Positions 44,743 through 53,923 of a DNA stretch of 64,000 bases are shown here, piece by piece; positions within the stretch are counted from its first letter, which is position 1; each line of letters opens with the position of its first letter. The stretch is from assembly GCA_049671745.1 (NCBI GenBank), contig JBATVL010000078.1, positions 40,871-104,870 on the forward strand, given 5' to 3'. The translations under genes and the position numbers were made by a program. Source of the stretch: SNAP01 sp049671745. GTDB lineage: Bacteria > Bacteroidota > Bacteroidia > Bacteroidales > Marinifilaceae. Below the pieces are notes generated by a model. The model had not been told where the DNA came from and ran no database searches. It worked only from the letters and a program-made list of their open reading frames with translations.

Positions 44743-47190
44743 ATGAAGAAATTATTATACCTATTAGCTTTTATTTTTGTATTTGCTTCTTGCTCAAAAG
44801 ATGAAGTAGATGCAGTTAAAGCTTTATCAGTATCTTTAGGATCACAATCTATAGAGTTATATCCTGAAGAAACAGCAAGCTTAGTTGCAAATATATTACC
44901 TGCTGAAGTTACAAAAAAAACAGTAATGTGGATTAGTACAGATCCTTCTGTTGCAAGTGTTTCAGACAATGGATTACTTACAGCAATTAAAATAGGAACA
45001 ACAGATATTATTGTGGAGACTGATAATGGGAAAAAATCCTTGTGTAAAATATATGTTAAGCAAAGAGTGATAGAGGCTGCCTCTATTACTCTTAGCGAGA
45101 CAGAAAAAAACCTTTACGTAGGTAAAAGTTTTAATCTTATAGCAAAAATATTACCAGAAAACACTACCGTTAAATCTATTGTTTGGTCTAGTTCAGATGA
45201 TAAAATAGTAAGTGTTTCAGATGGTAATCTCATTACTGCGCATAAAGAAGGTATAACTTACATTACAGCCGAAACTTCAAATGGAAAGAAAGCTGTTTGT
45301 AAGATTGTTTCTGCAATAGAAATGATTGAAGCAACTTCTATATCTTTTAAAAATCCAAAGATTCAGTTATTTGAAGGTAAATCAGTAACATTAGAAGTTA
45401 AATTCTTACCTGAGGTAGCAAATGTAAGAGCTCTTAAATGGCTTAGTTCTGATGAAAATATAGCAAGTATATCTGCTGAGGGACTTATAACTGCACACAA
45501 ATGTGGAACAGTAAGCATCACAGCTAAAACAGCTAATGGTAAAGAAGCAAGTTGTAAACTTGATGTTCCTATAGTTGCTGCTACTGGCATTCAATTTGCA
45601 TTAGCAGAAGAAACAGTTTATCTTACAGTACCAGCAAAACTAAAGGTGAATTTCTTGCCTGAGTACACTACAGATAAAACATTAAAATGGACGAGTTCTG
45701 ATGAAACTATTGCAACAATATCTACAGAAGGAATCATTACAGGTGTTAAGGTGGGGGAGATAACTATCACTGCTGAAACTCTAAATGGAAAGAAAGCTAC
45801 TTGTAAAATTTCTGTAAAGATTGACCAAGCAATAGTAAATAAACAAAAAGAAGATGAGTTAGCAAAACTTCTTATAGATGCTCCTTTTTCTTGGCTATCT
45901 ACTTCGTTTGTGAACATAAGTTCTCCTGCGAAAAGAGTTCTAAAGATGGATTTTAAGAAAAACGGAATAGTAATGATAAATACTGAGTCAGGTTCTCCAA
46001 AAGCTGGAAAATATACTATAAAAGCCAATGGTGATGATATAAGTCTATTTATTGAAACTTACGTTGGATTTATAGAGCCAAGAATCGCATTAAACGCTTC
46101 ATTTCCTAAAGGAAATTTATTCAATATGGAATTCAAGGTGAAAGAATATGGAGCAGATAAGTTTGTCTTAGAATTCATAATTGACACTAATAGAGAACTA
46201 ACATTAACTAAACAAACAGCTTCTATTGACTTTTCAAAAAGAAAAGCTATGCGAACAAAGTTAGGTATTGAAAGAAATGCAATGTTTAATGTTTTTAAAG
46301 CTTCAAAATATGGAGGATGCCATAAGTATGTTACTTTATGTATTACAAGTGGACTACCTGGTGCATCAATTGACACTCCTATAAAAGTAGGATTTAATCA
46401 CAGTTCAATGACTTGTACTGCAGATATATCCTACAATAATCCTGCTTTTTCAAAAAGTTTAAGTATGTTAGTATTTACAGAGACTGGTTTTGTTACAGCA
46501 CACGAAATAGAATTAAATGGTAAATACATATCTAATTTTAAATTTAATGTGGCTACTAACAGATACGAACTTGATGAAGGAGATATAGAAGGACATTTTG
46601 AATGTTTTCCTATCCCGCAGTATTCTGTTAAAGGCATAGTAGACAATTTCTTAAGCGGTTACTCATTATGGATGAAGAGCTTTTTTCCTACGACTTTAGA
46701 CAAGATGCTTGTTGCTATTAAGGAAGATTTCAATAAGAACACTCTTGGACTTAAATTTGACGTTCCATATTTAGTTACTAAATACAAAAGAAGACAGCCA
46801 CTTTTTAAAGATGATGGCACTCCAGTAACACTTAGCACTGGTGAACAAGATTATGAATTAAAAGAAGAATTAGGTAATGGGATTTTATTCTCTTTCATAT
46901 ATGCTTATCAATTCTATTATTATTTTGTGCCCTTAGAAGCAGTAAAAATAGGAGAAGATAGAATAAAATTTGTACGAAAAGGAGTTCCAAAAATACACAT
47001 GAAAGATGCTGCACACAATGCACCTATGTTGGCAAAATGTAATGCAAGTGTTCCCTTAAAAGCTTTTATTGATAAGATATGTGAAGAAGAAGGAATGTTA
47101 GTTATTAAATCTAAACTAGAAGGAAGTTTTGACTTTGATTTTAGATTCTTGAAAAACTACAACGAATGGTTTATGGCAAGAAATAAATAA
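44743..47190 (+). CDS. Surface lipoprotein with four Big_2 (bacterial Ig-like) repeats
   Basis: 815 residues. A lipoprotein signal ends in VFASC (Cys17). Four Big_2-type Ig repeats lie at about 27-110, 111-190, 192-275 and 277-365, each with a WxSSDExxAxVS motif and a TxNGKxxxCKI end. The remaining 450 residues are an unrecognised domain rich in beta structure and aromatics. It is a surface adhesin or structural protein by analogy; the ligand is unknown. It starts 31 bp after the FISUMP lipoprotein, so they are likely one unit. Confidence 0.82.
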   Translation: MKKLLYLLAFIFVFASCSKDEVDAVKALSVSLGSQSIELYPEETASLVANILPAEVTKKTVMWISTDPSVASVSDNGLLTAIKIGTTDIIVETDNGKKSLCKIYVKQRVIEAASITLSETEKNLYVGKSFNLIAKILPENTTVKSIVWSSSDDKIVSVSDGNLITAHKEGITYITAETSNGKKAVCKIVSAIEMIEATSISFKNPKIQLFEGKSVTLEVKFLPEVANVRALKWLSSDENIASISAEGLITAHKCGTVSITAKTANGKEASCKLDVPIVAATGIQFALAEETVYLTVPAKLKVNFLPEYTTDKTLKWTSSDETIATISTEGIITGVKVGEITITAETLNGKKATCKISVKIDQAIVNKQKEDELAKLLIDAPFSWLSTSFVNISSPAKRVLKMDFKKNGIVMINTESGSPKAGKYTIKANGDDISLFIETYVGFIEPRIALNASFPKGNLFNMEFKVKEYGADKFVLEFIIDTNRELTLTKQTASIDFSKRKAMRTKLGIERNAMFNVFKASKYGGCHKYVTLCITSGLPGASIDTPIKVGFNHSSMTCTADISYNNPAFSKSLSMLVFTETGFVTAHEIELNGKYISNFKFNVATNRYELDEGDIEGHFECFPIPQYSVKGIVDNFLSGYSLWMKSFFPTTLDKMLVAIKEDFNKNTLGLKFDVPYLVTKYKRRQPLFKDDGTPVTLSTGEQDYELKEELGNGILFSFIYAYQFYYYFVPLEAVKIGEDRIKFVRKGVPKIHMKDAAHNAPMLAKCNASVPLKAFIDKICEEEGMLVIKSKLEGSFDFDFRFLKNYNEWFMARNK

Positions 47191-47216
47191 TACAGACATA
47201 AATTATTAATACAAAG

Positions 47217-47250
47217 AAAGGCTCAGAAACGATGTTTCTGAGCCTTTTAT
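47217..47250. terminator. Bidirectional terminator
   Basis: Perfect 14-bp stem (47217-47230 with 47234-47247) with GGCTCAGAAAC arms, a 3-nt loop and a T-run. It separates the convergent lipoprotein and acyl-CoA dehydrogenase genes. Confidence 0.9.
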
Positions 47251-47269
47251 ATATAAGATGATTAATACC

Positions 47270-48982
47270 TTATTTGAACATACCTAAGCTCTTCATATCA
47301 AAGCTTTCTATGTATTTAGCGTATCCTTCAATCTTAGCTTCACCATACTTGATGAAAATCTTAGCAGACTTAAAGAATTTCTCTTCTCTCTGAGCATCTA
47401 TTAACAATAGGTAACCAAGAATGATATATCCAGCAGACTCAACTAAACGACGAGCGTGGAAGTCAAGATAATCACTATTATCAGCAGTAGCATTCTCATC
47501 GTGAACAATAGCTACAGAAGCTTCAAATTTAGCAGTCATAGCCTTAAGATCTTCTCTCAAGTACTCATGCTCAGGATTAATCTCAGCAACTTCATAAACT
47601 TCTTTAATTTGCTTAAGATATTGACCAGTAGTTACACCACGAACGGCAGCCACAACTTGAAGTTGAGAAGTCCCCTCATAAATGTTAGTAATACGAGCAT
47701 CTCTACATAAACGTTCAACAGGATAGTCTTTCATATAACCAGAACCCCCGTGAATTTGTAAAGAATCGTAAGACACCTCATTAGAATATTCAGAAGCAAA
47801 AAGTTTAAGAAGCGGAGTATAAACATCAGCAAGCTTAGTAAAATGCTTCATCTCAGTTCTCTCTTCTTTAGTTAAAGTTCTTTCAAGAGAGATATGATAA
47901 TAAGTCTTGTACATATCAACAAAACGAGAAGTTTCGTATAACATAGTACGTGAAGCTTTAACTTTAGCATCCATATTAGCAAGAAGCTCATACACAGCAG
48001 GGAATTCGATAATCGCTTTTCCGAATTGTTTACGTTCTTTAGCATAAGCAAGACCTTGTCTGAAAGCTGCCTCAGCAATACCTACAGATTGAGCACCAAC
48101 CCCTAAACGAGCACCATTCATAAGAGACATCACATACTTGATAAGTCCCATCTTACGATTACCAACAAGCTCACAAGGAGCGTTAGTGAAAACAAGTTCA
48201 CAAGTAGGAGATCCTTTAATACCCATTTTGTTCTCAATACGACGAACAGAAACAGCATCATGTTTCTTGTCATAAATGAACATAGATAAACCACGACCAT
48301 CATTAGTTCCTTCTTCCGAACGAGCTAAAACAAGAGCGATATGAGCATCACCATTAGTAATAAAACGCTTAACACCGTTAAGAATCCATTGACCATCAGC
48401 ATTTAAAGTAGCTCTTAATTGAACAGCTTGCAAGTCAGAACCAGCATCCGGTTCAGTTAAGTCCATAGCATAAGTATCACCTTTAGCTGCTCTAGGAAGA
48501 TATTCTGCCTTTTGCTCAGCGTTAGCGAACTCATGAATAGTCTCAGCGCAATCCTGTAAACCCCAGATGTTAGCGAAACCGCCATCACCACGAGAAACAA
48601 GCTCAGCAGCCATTACATAAGGTACCATAGGAAAGTTCAATCCGTCATATTCTCTAGGAAGAGACATACCGTATAAACCAGCTTGAGTTAAAGCGTCATG
48701 ATTCTCTTGAGTACCACGAGCATATTTAACGTGACCGTCAATAACCTGAGGTCCTTCTTGGTCAACTGACTCTGCATTTTCCCAAATAACATCACCACAG
48801 ATTCCACCTACAATTTCAAGTACTTTATCGTAATTGTCCATTGCATCTTCAAAATCGCGTGGAGCATAATCATACTTGTCTTTATCAGCAAAATTACGTT
48901 CTTTAAGTTCAACGATCTTTTGCATAAGAGGATTACCTAAATGAAATTTGATATCCTCATTATCTGTATAGAAATTTGCCAT
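47270..48982 (-). CDS. Acyl-CoA dehydrogenase (large, ETF-linked)
   Basis: A 570-residue FAD flavoenzyme. Landmarks are YAMDLTEPDAGSDLQAV near residue 167, the FITNGDAHIALV segment near 207, and the C-terminal ARITNIYEGTSQLQVVA near 430. A further domain of about 130 residues extends the protein beyond the usual 380, as in the large Bacteroidota forms. Acyl chain length is not evident; a butyryl-CoA dehydrogenase or a beta-oxidation enzyme are options. It lies 34 bp downstream of etfA in the operon etfB-etfA-acd, so EtfAB is its electron partner. Confidence 0.93.
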   Translation of the reverse strand: MANFYTDNEDIKFHLGNPLMQKIVELKERNFADKDKYDYAPRDFEDAMDNYDKVLEIVGGICGDVIWENAESVDQEGPQVIDGHVKYARGTQENHDALTQAGLYGMSLPREYDGLNFPMVPYVMAAELVSRGDGGFANIWGLQDCAETIHEFANAEQKAEYLPRAAKGDTYAMDLTEPDAGSDLQAVQLRATLNADGQWILNGVKRFITNGDAHIALVLARSEEGTNDGRGLSMFIYDKKHDAVSVRRIENKMGIKGSPTCELVFTNAPCELVGNRKMGLIKYVMSLMNGARLGVGAQSVGIAEAAFRQGLAYAKERKQFGKAIIEFPAVYELLANMDAKVKASRTMLYETSRFVDMYKTYYHISLERTLTKEERTEMKHFTKLADVYTPLLKLFASEYSNEVSYDSLQIHGGSGYMKDYPVERLCRDARITNIYEGTSQLQVVAAVRGVTTGQYLKQIKEVYEVAEINPEHEYLREDLKAMTAKFEASVAIVHDENATADNSDYLDFHARRLVESAGYIILGYLLLIDAQREEKFFKSAKIFIKYGEAKIEGYAKYIESFDMKSLGMFK

Positions 48983-49016
48983 CTTTTTCGAATTTATTTA
49001 ATTAGTCTAGTGATGA

Positions 49017-50036
49017 TTACTTAGAGTTCTTTTTATAGAATTTAATCAACTTAGGGACAACAGTAGTGAAGTCGCCAGTGATTACGTAATCAGCTAGTTT
49101 GTTGATAGGAGCATTTTTATCTGTATTAATAGCAATAATAATAGCAGATTCTTCCATACCAGCAGTGTGTTGAATCTGTCCAGAGATTCCACAAGCAATA
49201 TATAATTTAGGACGTACAGTTACACCTGTTTGTCCTATTTGACGTTCATGTTCACAATATCCAGCATCAACAGCAGCACGAGACGCACCAACTTCTCCAC
49301 CTAAAACGTGAGCTAATTCTTTAAGAAGATTAAAATTTTCTTTAGAACCAACGCCATATCCACCAGCCACAAGAATAGGAGCGCCTTTGATATCAAGTTT
49401 AGATTTCTCAATGTGACGTTCTATAACTTCAATAACGAAATCTTCAGAGTTAGTGAATTTTGCAACATCAACATTCTTAACCTCACATTTGTGATTAGCG
49501 TCAAGAATTTCTTTCTTCATAACACCCTCACGAACAGTAGCCATCTGAGGTCTACATTCAGGATTAACAATAGTAGCAACAATATTACCACCAAATGCTG
49601 GACGAATTTGATATAATAAGTTAGAGTACACTTTCTTTAATCTCTTATCTTCGAAATCACCTATAACTAAGGAAGTACAGTCAGCTGTAAGTCCAGAGTG
49701 AAGAGCAGAAGACACACGAGGTCCAAGATCTCTACCAATAGAAGTAGCACCCATAAAAGCTATTTGTGGCTTTTCTTGAGCGAAAATATTCACAAGAATA
49801 GAGTTATGAGGAAGAGTAGTATAAGGATATAATCTCTTATCATCGGCAACCCAAACAACGTCAGCACCATAAGGAGCCACTTGTTTTTCAATGCCTTTAA
49901 GATTAGAACCAATAACTATAGCCTCTAATTGGCATTTCAGTTCGTTAGCAAGTGTGCGACCTTTTGTAAGAAGTTCAAGGCTTACGTCAGCAATGATACC
50001 ATCTTCAATTTCGCAATACACAAAAAGGTTATTCAT
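49017..50036 (-). CDS. etfA: Electron transfer flavoprotein alpha subunit
   Basis: A 339-residue subunit. The C-terminal FAD domain has VGASRAAVDAGY, RQIGQTGVTVRPKLYIACG and SGQIQHTAGM, then INTDKNAPI, the family signature. It forms a heterodimer with EtfB, shuttling electrons for the acyl-CoA dehydrogenase. Whether this ETF bifurcates electrons to ferredoxin cannot be settled by eye. Middle gene of the operon. Confidence 0.96.
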   Translation of the reverse strand: MNNLFVYCEIEDGIIADVSLELLTKGRTLANELKCQLEAIVIGSNLKGIEKQVAPYGADVVWVADDKRLYPYTTLPHNSILVNIFAQEKPQIAFMGATSIGRDLGPRVSSALHSGLTADCTSLVIGDFEDKRLKKVYSNLLYQIRPAFGGNIVATIVNPECRPQMATVREGVMKKEILDANHKCEVKNVDVAKFTNSEDFVIEVIERHIEKSKLDIKGAPILVAGGYGVGSKENFNLLKELAHVLGGEVGASRAAVDAGYCEHERQIGQTGVTVRPKLYIACGISGQIQHTAGMEESAIIIAINTDKNAPINKLADYVITGDFTTVVPKLIKFYKKNSK

Positions 50037-50083
50037 ATCTTTTGGTTTTTGAATTCTTTAAATTAATAAATATAGATGATAGC

Positions 50084-50956
50084 TTAACCAATAGTGTGGT
50101 TAGCAAAAAGGTCTTTAATAAGATCATCCATTTCATCGTCGCTAGTACCTAATTGTTTAGATTCCTTAGCAGCAAACACAACATTCTCAATAGCTTTAAC
50201 TTTAGTAGGAGAACCAGTTAATCCTAACTCTTCGTTATCGCATTTAATGTCGTTTACATTCCATTCAGTGATTTTAAGATATGGTCTTGCGTTAGTTAAA
50301 GAAATGTAATCTTCGCTAGCACTTTGTCTTTCTGAATCAGCCTTAGCATGCTTATATTTCATAACGAAACGAGCATTACGAGGTCTACATTCAGGAGCAG
50401 AAGCATTAACAGTAATAACGCAAGGAGTAGGACAAGAAACAACTTCGAAACCTCGTTCTAAACGACGTTTAATAGTAATTTTATTCTTCTCAACTCCATT
50501 GATTTCTTCAGCATAAGTAACTTGAGGGATACCTAATTTTTCAGCTACCTGAGGTCCTACTTGAGCAGTATCACCATCAATAGCTTGACGTCCGCAAATG
50601 ATGATATCGTAATCAACATTTTTAATTGCACAAGAAAGTGCATAAGAAGTAGCAAGAGTATCTGAACCAGCAAATGCGCGGTCAGACAATAAGAAACCGC
50701 CATCAGCGCCTCTGTATAAGCCTTCACGAATAACTTCAGCAGCACGATCTGGTCCCATTGTTAATAATTTAACAGTAGTGCCTTCGTACATATCTTTAAG
50801 TCTTAAAGCTTGCTCTAGTGCATTTAAATCTTCTGGGTTAAAAATAGCAGGAAGAACTGCTCTATTAACTGTTCCATCAGATTTCATAGCGTCCTTGCCT
50901 ACATTACGAGTGTCTGGCACTTGTTTTGCAAGAACAACAATTTTTAAACCTTTCAT
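50084..50956 (-). CDS. etfB: Electron transfer flavoprotein beta subunit
   Basis: A 290-residue subunit. KIVVLAKQVPDT at the N-terminus, GRQAIDGDTAQVGPQVAEKL near 135 and KRRLERGFEVVSCPTPCV near 170 mark the family and its nucleotide site. First gene of etfB-etfA-acd, 47 bp upstream of etfA, driven by a well-formed promoter. Confidence 0.96.
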   Translation of the reverse strand: MKGLKIVVLAKQVPDTRNVGKDAMKSDGTVNRAVLPAIFNPEDLNALEQALRLKDMYEGTTVKLLTMGPDRAAEVIREGLYRGADGGFLLSDRAFAGSDTLATSYALSCAIKNVDYDIIICGRQAIDGDTAQVGPQVAEKLGIPQVTYAEEINGVEKNKITIKRRLERGFEVVSCPTPCVITVNASAPECRPRNARFVMKYKHAKADSERQSASEDYISLTNARPYLKITEWNVNDIKCDNEELGLTGSPTKVKAIENVVFAAKESKQLGTSDDEMDDLIKDLFANHTIG

Positions 50957-51010
50957 AAGAGTCTTATTTATGATTATAAATGAATATTCTTTATTTAATT
51001 CTGAGAGTTA

Positions 51011-51041
51011 CAAAGATACACTTTAGGAGCAGATTAACAAA
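51011..51041 (-). promoter_or_regulatory. Promoter of etfB-etfA-acd
   Basis: Minus strand: TTTG (51041-51038), 19-bp spacer, TATCTTTG (51018-51011). This is a full match to the Bacteroidota pattern, with a leader of about 48 nt. The -33 box abuts the T-run of the iorB terminator. Confidence 0.75.
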
Positions 51042-51078
51042 TAAAAAAAAAGGGCCCTTATCCTTAGATAAGAGCCCT
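51042..51078 (-). terminator. Terminator of iorA-iorB
   Basis: A 12-bp stem with one mismatch (51051-51062 with 51067-51078), followed on the minus strand by a long T-run (51051-51042). It lies 26 bp after the iorB stop and directly ahead of the etfB promoter. Confidence 0.88.
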
Positions 51079-51103
51079 ATTTATAAGTAGTTTAGATAGA
51101 TAA

Positions 51104-51688
51104 TTATTTGTTATCTTCAGAGAATTTTCTACCAGCGTGAAGTGCCTTTATGTTCATATCAACAATAGCTTGACCTTTTTTACCAAACAAAGCTTTAATA
51201 CCTTCTTCAAGGTACTCGAAAGGTATATCAATAAAGGGAGAAGCTGCACCAAGCATCACAAAATTAAATGCTCTAACATTACCCACTTCTTCTTTAGCTA
51301 TCTTGTCAGCGTCAATAAGAATATGGTTAGGAAGATCAGTAATTGTTTTAACTAAAGCTTCTTCTTCAGGGTAATTATTAATATTAATAAAAGGAGTAGA
51401 GTTAGTTACAAGATAACCACCTTCTTTAAGATAAGGAAGATATCTTAAGCTTTCCATTGGTTCAACAGAAAGGATGATATCAGCACCACCTTTAGGTATT
51501 AAATCTGAATAAATAGGTTTATCAGAAATACGCATAAAAGATTGCACATCACCACCACGTTGACTCATACCGTGAGTCTCGGCTTGTTTCATATGTAGGT
51601 TATTATCAAGAGCCGCTGAACCTAGAGCTGCAGCTATAGAAAGGATACCTTGTCCTCCAACACCTGCTAATACTATATCTGTTTTCAT
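51104..51688 (-). CDS. iorB: Indolepyruvate ferredoxin oxidoreductase subunit beta
   Basis: A 194-residue gamma/beta-type oxidoreductase subunit. GVGGQGILSIAAALG at the N-terminus and HGMSQRGGDVQSFMRI near 40 are the family motif. With IorA it oxidises aryl pyruvates from aromatic amino acids to aryl-acetyl-CoA, reducing ferredoxin. It lies 24 bp after iorA. Confidence 0.92.
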   Translation of the reverse strand: MKTDIVLAGVGGQGILSIAAALGSAALDNNLHMKQAETHGMSQRGGDVQSFMRISDKPIYSDLIPKGGADIILSVEPMESLRYLPYLKEGGYLVTNSTPFININNYPEEEALVKTITDLPNHILIDADKIAKEEVGNVRAFNFVMLGAASPFIDIPFEYLEEGIKALFGKKGQAIVDMNIKALHAGRKFSEDNK

Positions 51689-51712
51689 ATCTTTACTTTT
51701 TAATATTGATGA

Positions 51713-53317
51713 TTACTTCTTAGCTGCTTTTCTGATTTTAGCATCTCTAGTAGCCTTTTGAATACAAACTCTACGAGGAATAATTACAGAAACACCTTTA
51801 TACTCAAGTTCTTCTTTAATTATCTTACACATCTCGTCGTGCATCTTAGGCACTGGAGTAAATACGCGTATATGATCTTTCTCAACACCAAGTCCTTCGC
51901 AAATAGCCTCCAAATGACCAAGAGCAGAAGATTCTTGACCACCAGTCATAGAAGTAGACTCGTTATCAGAGATAATCACTGTAATAGGAGTTTTCTCGTT
52001 TACAGCATCAAGAAGACCAGTCATTCCTGAGTGAGTAAAAGTAGAATCGCCAATAACTGCAACAGAAGGGAATAAACCAGCATCTGTAGCACCTTTAGCC
52101 ATAGTGATAGAAGCACCCATATCAACAGTAGTGAAGATAGACTCATAAGGAGGTAAAGCACCAAGAGTATAACAACCTATGTCAGAAAATACACGACCTT
52201 CGCCATAAGGAGCGATAGTCTCGTTAAGTGCAGAATATACATCTCTATGAGAACAACCAACACATAATGCAGGAGGACGAGGAGCCACTAATTCTGGTAC
52301 AGGAGCACCTTCTTTAGTAGTTAAACCAAGAGCTACAGCAACCATATCAGGATTCAATTCGCCATCTCTAGAAAGAGAACCATCTAAACGACCGTTCACA
52401 GCTTCTTTCTCTAAATAACCTTTAAGTAATTCTTCAATCACTGGGTAACCTTCTTCAAGAATAAGAATCTTATCACATTCGTTAGCTAATTTAGTAACCA
52501 TCTTACGAGGAAGAGGATATTGAGTAACTTTAACAACAGGATAAGGACACTCACCGTTTTCGAAGTTCTCCATTAAATAGTTAAAACCAATACCACAAGC
52601 AATAACACCTACAGTTTTGTTTTCACCATCAATATATTGGTTGAAACCAGCAGTTTCAGCTTCTTCTTCGAATAATTCTTGCTTGCTAAGAAGTAACTTA
52701 TATTGTTTTCTAGCAATAGCAGGAAGAAGAATAAATTGTTTTTTATTTTTAGGAAGAGCTAATACGTTCTCCTTAACAGCTTCTTTAAAAGAAACACCAG
52801 CACGAGAGTGAGCCAAACGAGTAGTGATTCTTAACATTACAGGAGTTCCTAATTTCTCAGAAAGCTCGAATCCGTAACGTGCCATATCATAAGCTTCTTG
52901 TTGATTAGAAGGCTCAAGAACAGGAATTTGTGCAAATTTACCATACACACGTGAATCTTGCTCGTTTTGAGAAGAGTGCATTGATGGGTCATCAGCCACT
53001 GTAACCACAATACCTCCATTAGCGCCTGTTACAGCTGCATTTAAGAAACAATCTGCTGCAACATTAAGTCCAACATGTTTCATGCATACTAAAGCTCTTT
53101 TTCCAGCATAAGACATACCTAAAGCCGATTCCATAGCAGTTTTCTCGTTTGCCGACCAAACTCTATGAACGTCTCTAGCTACAGCTTCTTTTGAATGCTG
53201 AACATACTCAGTAATTTCTGTAGACGGAGTACCAGGGTATGCGTATACACCAGAGATTCCTCCATCGATTGCGCCTTGCGCAATTGCTTCTACACCTAAC
53301 AATAAATGTTTTTGCAT
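51713..53317 (-). CDS. iorA: Indolepyruvate ferredoxin oxidoreductase subunit alpha, short form
   Basis: 534 residues. The N-terminal pyrimidine-binding part includes AYPGTPSTEI near 26. The TPP-binding part has CVGCSHRDVYSALNE near 350 and IGDSTFTHSGMTGLLDAV near 415, with DNESTSMTGGQ near 450. Classical IorA continues with a two-cluster ferredoxin domain of CxxCxxC type; this protein ends at QKATRDAKIRKAAKK without any such cysteines. It resembles the shorter Bacteroidota form, so electrons must leave through another route or directly to ferredoxin. The operon continues with iorB. Confidence 0.9.
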   Translation of the reverse strand: MQKHLLLGVEAIAQGAIDGGISGVYAYPGTPSTEITEYVQHSKEAVARDVHRVWSANEKTAMESALGMSYAGKRALVCMKHVGLNVAADCFLNAAVTGANGGIVVTVADDPSMHSSQNEQDSRVYGKFAQIPVLEPSNQQEAYDMARYGFELSEKLGTPVMLRITTRLAHSRAGVSFKEAVKENVLALPKNKKQFILLPAIARKQYKLLLSKQELFEEEAETAGFNQYIDGENKTVGVIACGIGFNYLMENFENGECPYPVVKVTQYPLPRKMVTKLANECDKILILEEGYPVIEELLKGYLEKEAVNGRLDGSLSRDGELNPDMVAVALGLTTKEGAPVPELVAPRPPALCVGCSHRDVYSALNETIAPYGEGRVFSDIGCYTLGALPPYESIFTTVDMGASITMAKGATDAGLFPSVAVIGDSTFTHSGMTGLLDAVNEKTPITVIISDNESTSMTGGQESSALGHLEAICEGLGVEKDHIRVFTPVPKMHDEMCKIIKEELEYKGVSVIIPRRVCIQKATRDAKIRKAAKK

Positions 53318-53428
53318 GGTAGTTAAAATGTTTTTATATGAATATATGTTTTATTTCTATCTTTTATATGTAGAAAAGAAGAATGCCTTATAGGATTAAG
53401 GATTCTGAGAAAAAGTGAGAGTTAAGAA

Positions 53429-53509
53429 TTACAAACCACCAAAAAGTTTGATGACACCTACTATGTAGGCTAAAACAAAATAGTATTCTATGCTTGAGTT
53501 GATAGACAT
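53429..53509 (-). CDS. Possible 26-residue membrane peptide upstream of iorA
   Basis: A tiny frame, MSINSSIEYYFVLAYIVGVI then KLFGGL and stop, with an A-rich leader typical of the start regions here. It is one short hydrophobic helix followed by KLFGGL. It lies 112 bp upstream of iorA on the same strand. It is too short to judge by coding statistics. It may be a small accessory membrane protein, a leader peptide or chance. Confidence 0.4.
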   Translation of the reverse strand: MSINSSIEYYFVLAYIVGVIKLFGGL

Positions 53510-53692
53510 TTTTATCTTTTAATGTTTTTTGTTTTTTCTTAACTGTTTGCTAAAATACTATTTATTTGATAAAATGCAATAAACATAGCAGTGATTAAAA
53601 AGATTATTTTTTAAGTTTCTGTTTATGTGTGCCTAATTCATGTACTTTACTTTATAGTACATATAAAGTATGGACAAAGTCTACCTTAATAC

Positions 53693-53923
53693 CTATCAAT
53701 TCCTTAACAACTAGTTATCAATTACTATTGAGGTAGCTATCAAGTTCCTGCTATTTTGGAGGTTTTGGGGTTTTTTGTAGGTTCTTCCTAGGGTATATAA
53801 ACCTAGGAAGAAGCAAGGAAGAAGCTAGGAAGAACCCAAGAAGAACCTAGGAAGAAGATAGTTGATAGGTATTTGATAGGTTGGTGAGAGGTAGTTGATA
53901 GGTGTTTGATTGGTGTTTGGCTT
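53693..53923. repeat. Phased 11-bp repeat built as a large dyad (array C)
   Basis: Eleven units lie in unbroken 11-bp phase from 53803 to 53923. Five are of the CTAGGAAGAAG type (53803-53857) and six of the GTAGTTGATAG type (53858-53923). The left side holds in-phase inverted copies of the second type (CTATCAA at 53693, 53737; variants at 53704, 53715) and one inverted copy of the first (53781-53791). The core is a palindrome with perfect 11-bp arms (53782-53792, 53802-53812), centre GTATATAAA. The inverted units of the two arms match when shifted by exactly one 11-bp unit. Same architecture as arrays A and B, different sequence. Confidence 0.85.

Noticed and set aside
53693..53923. CRISPR array or plasmid-type iteron origin for array C
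   Set aside because: No spacers, units only 11 bp and drifting, with inverted copies; no cas genes, no replication initiator nearby.
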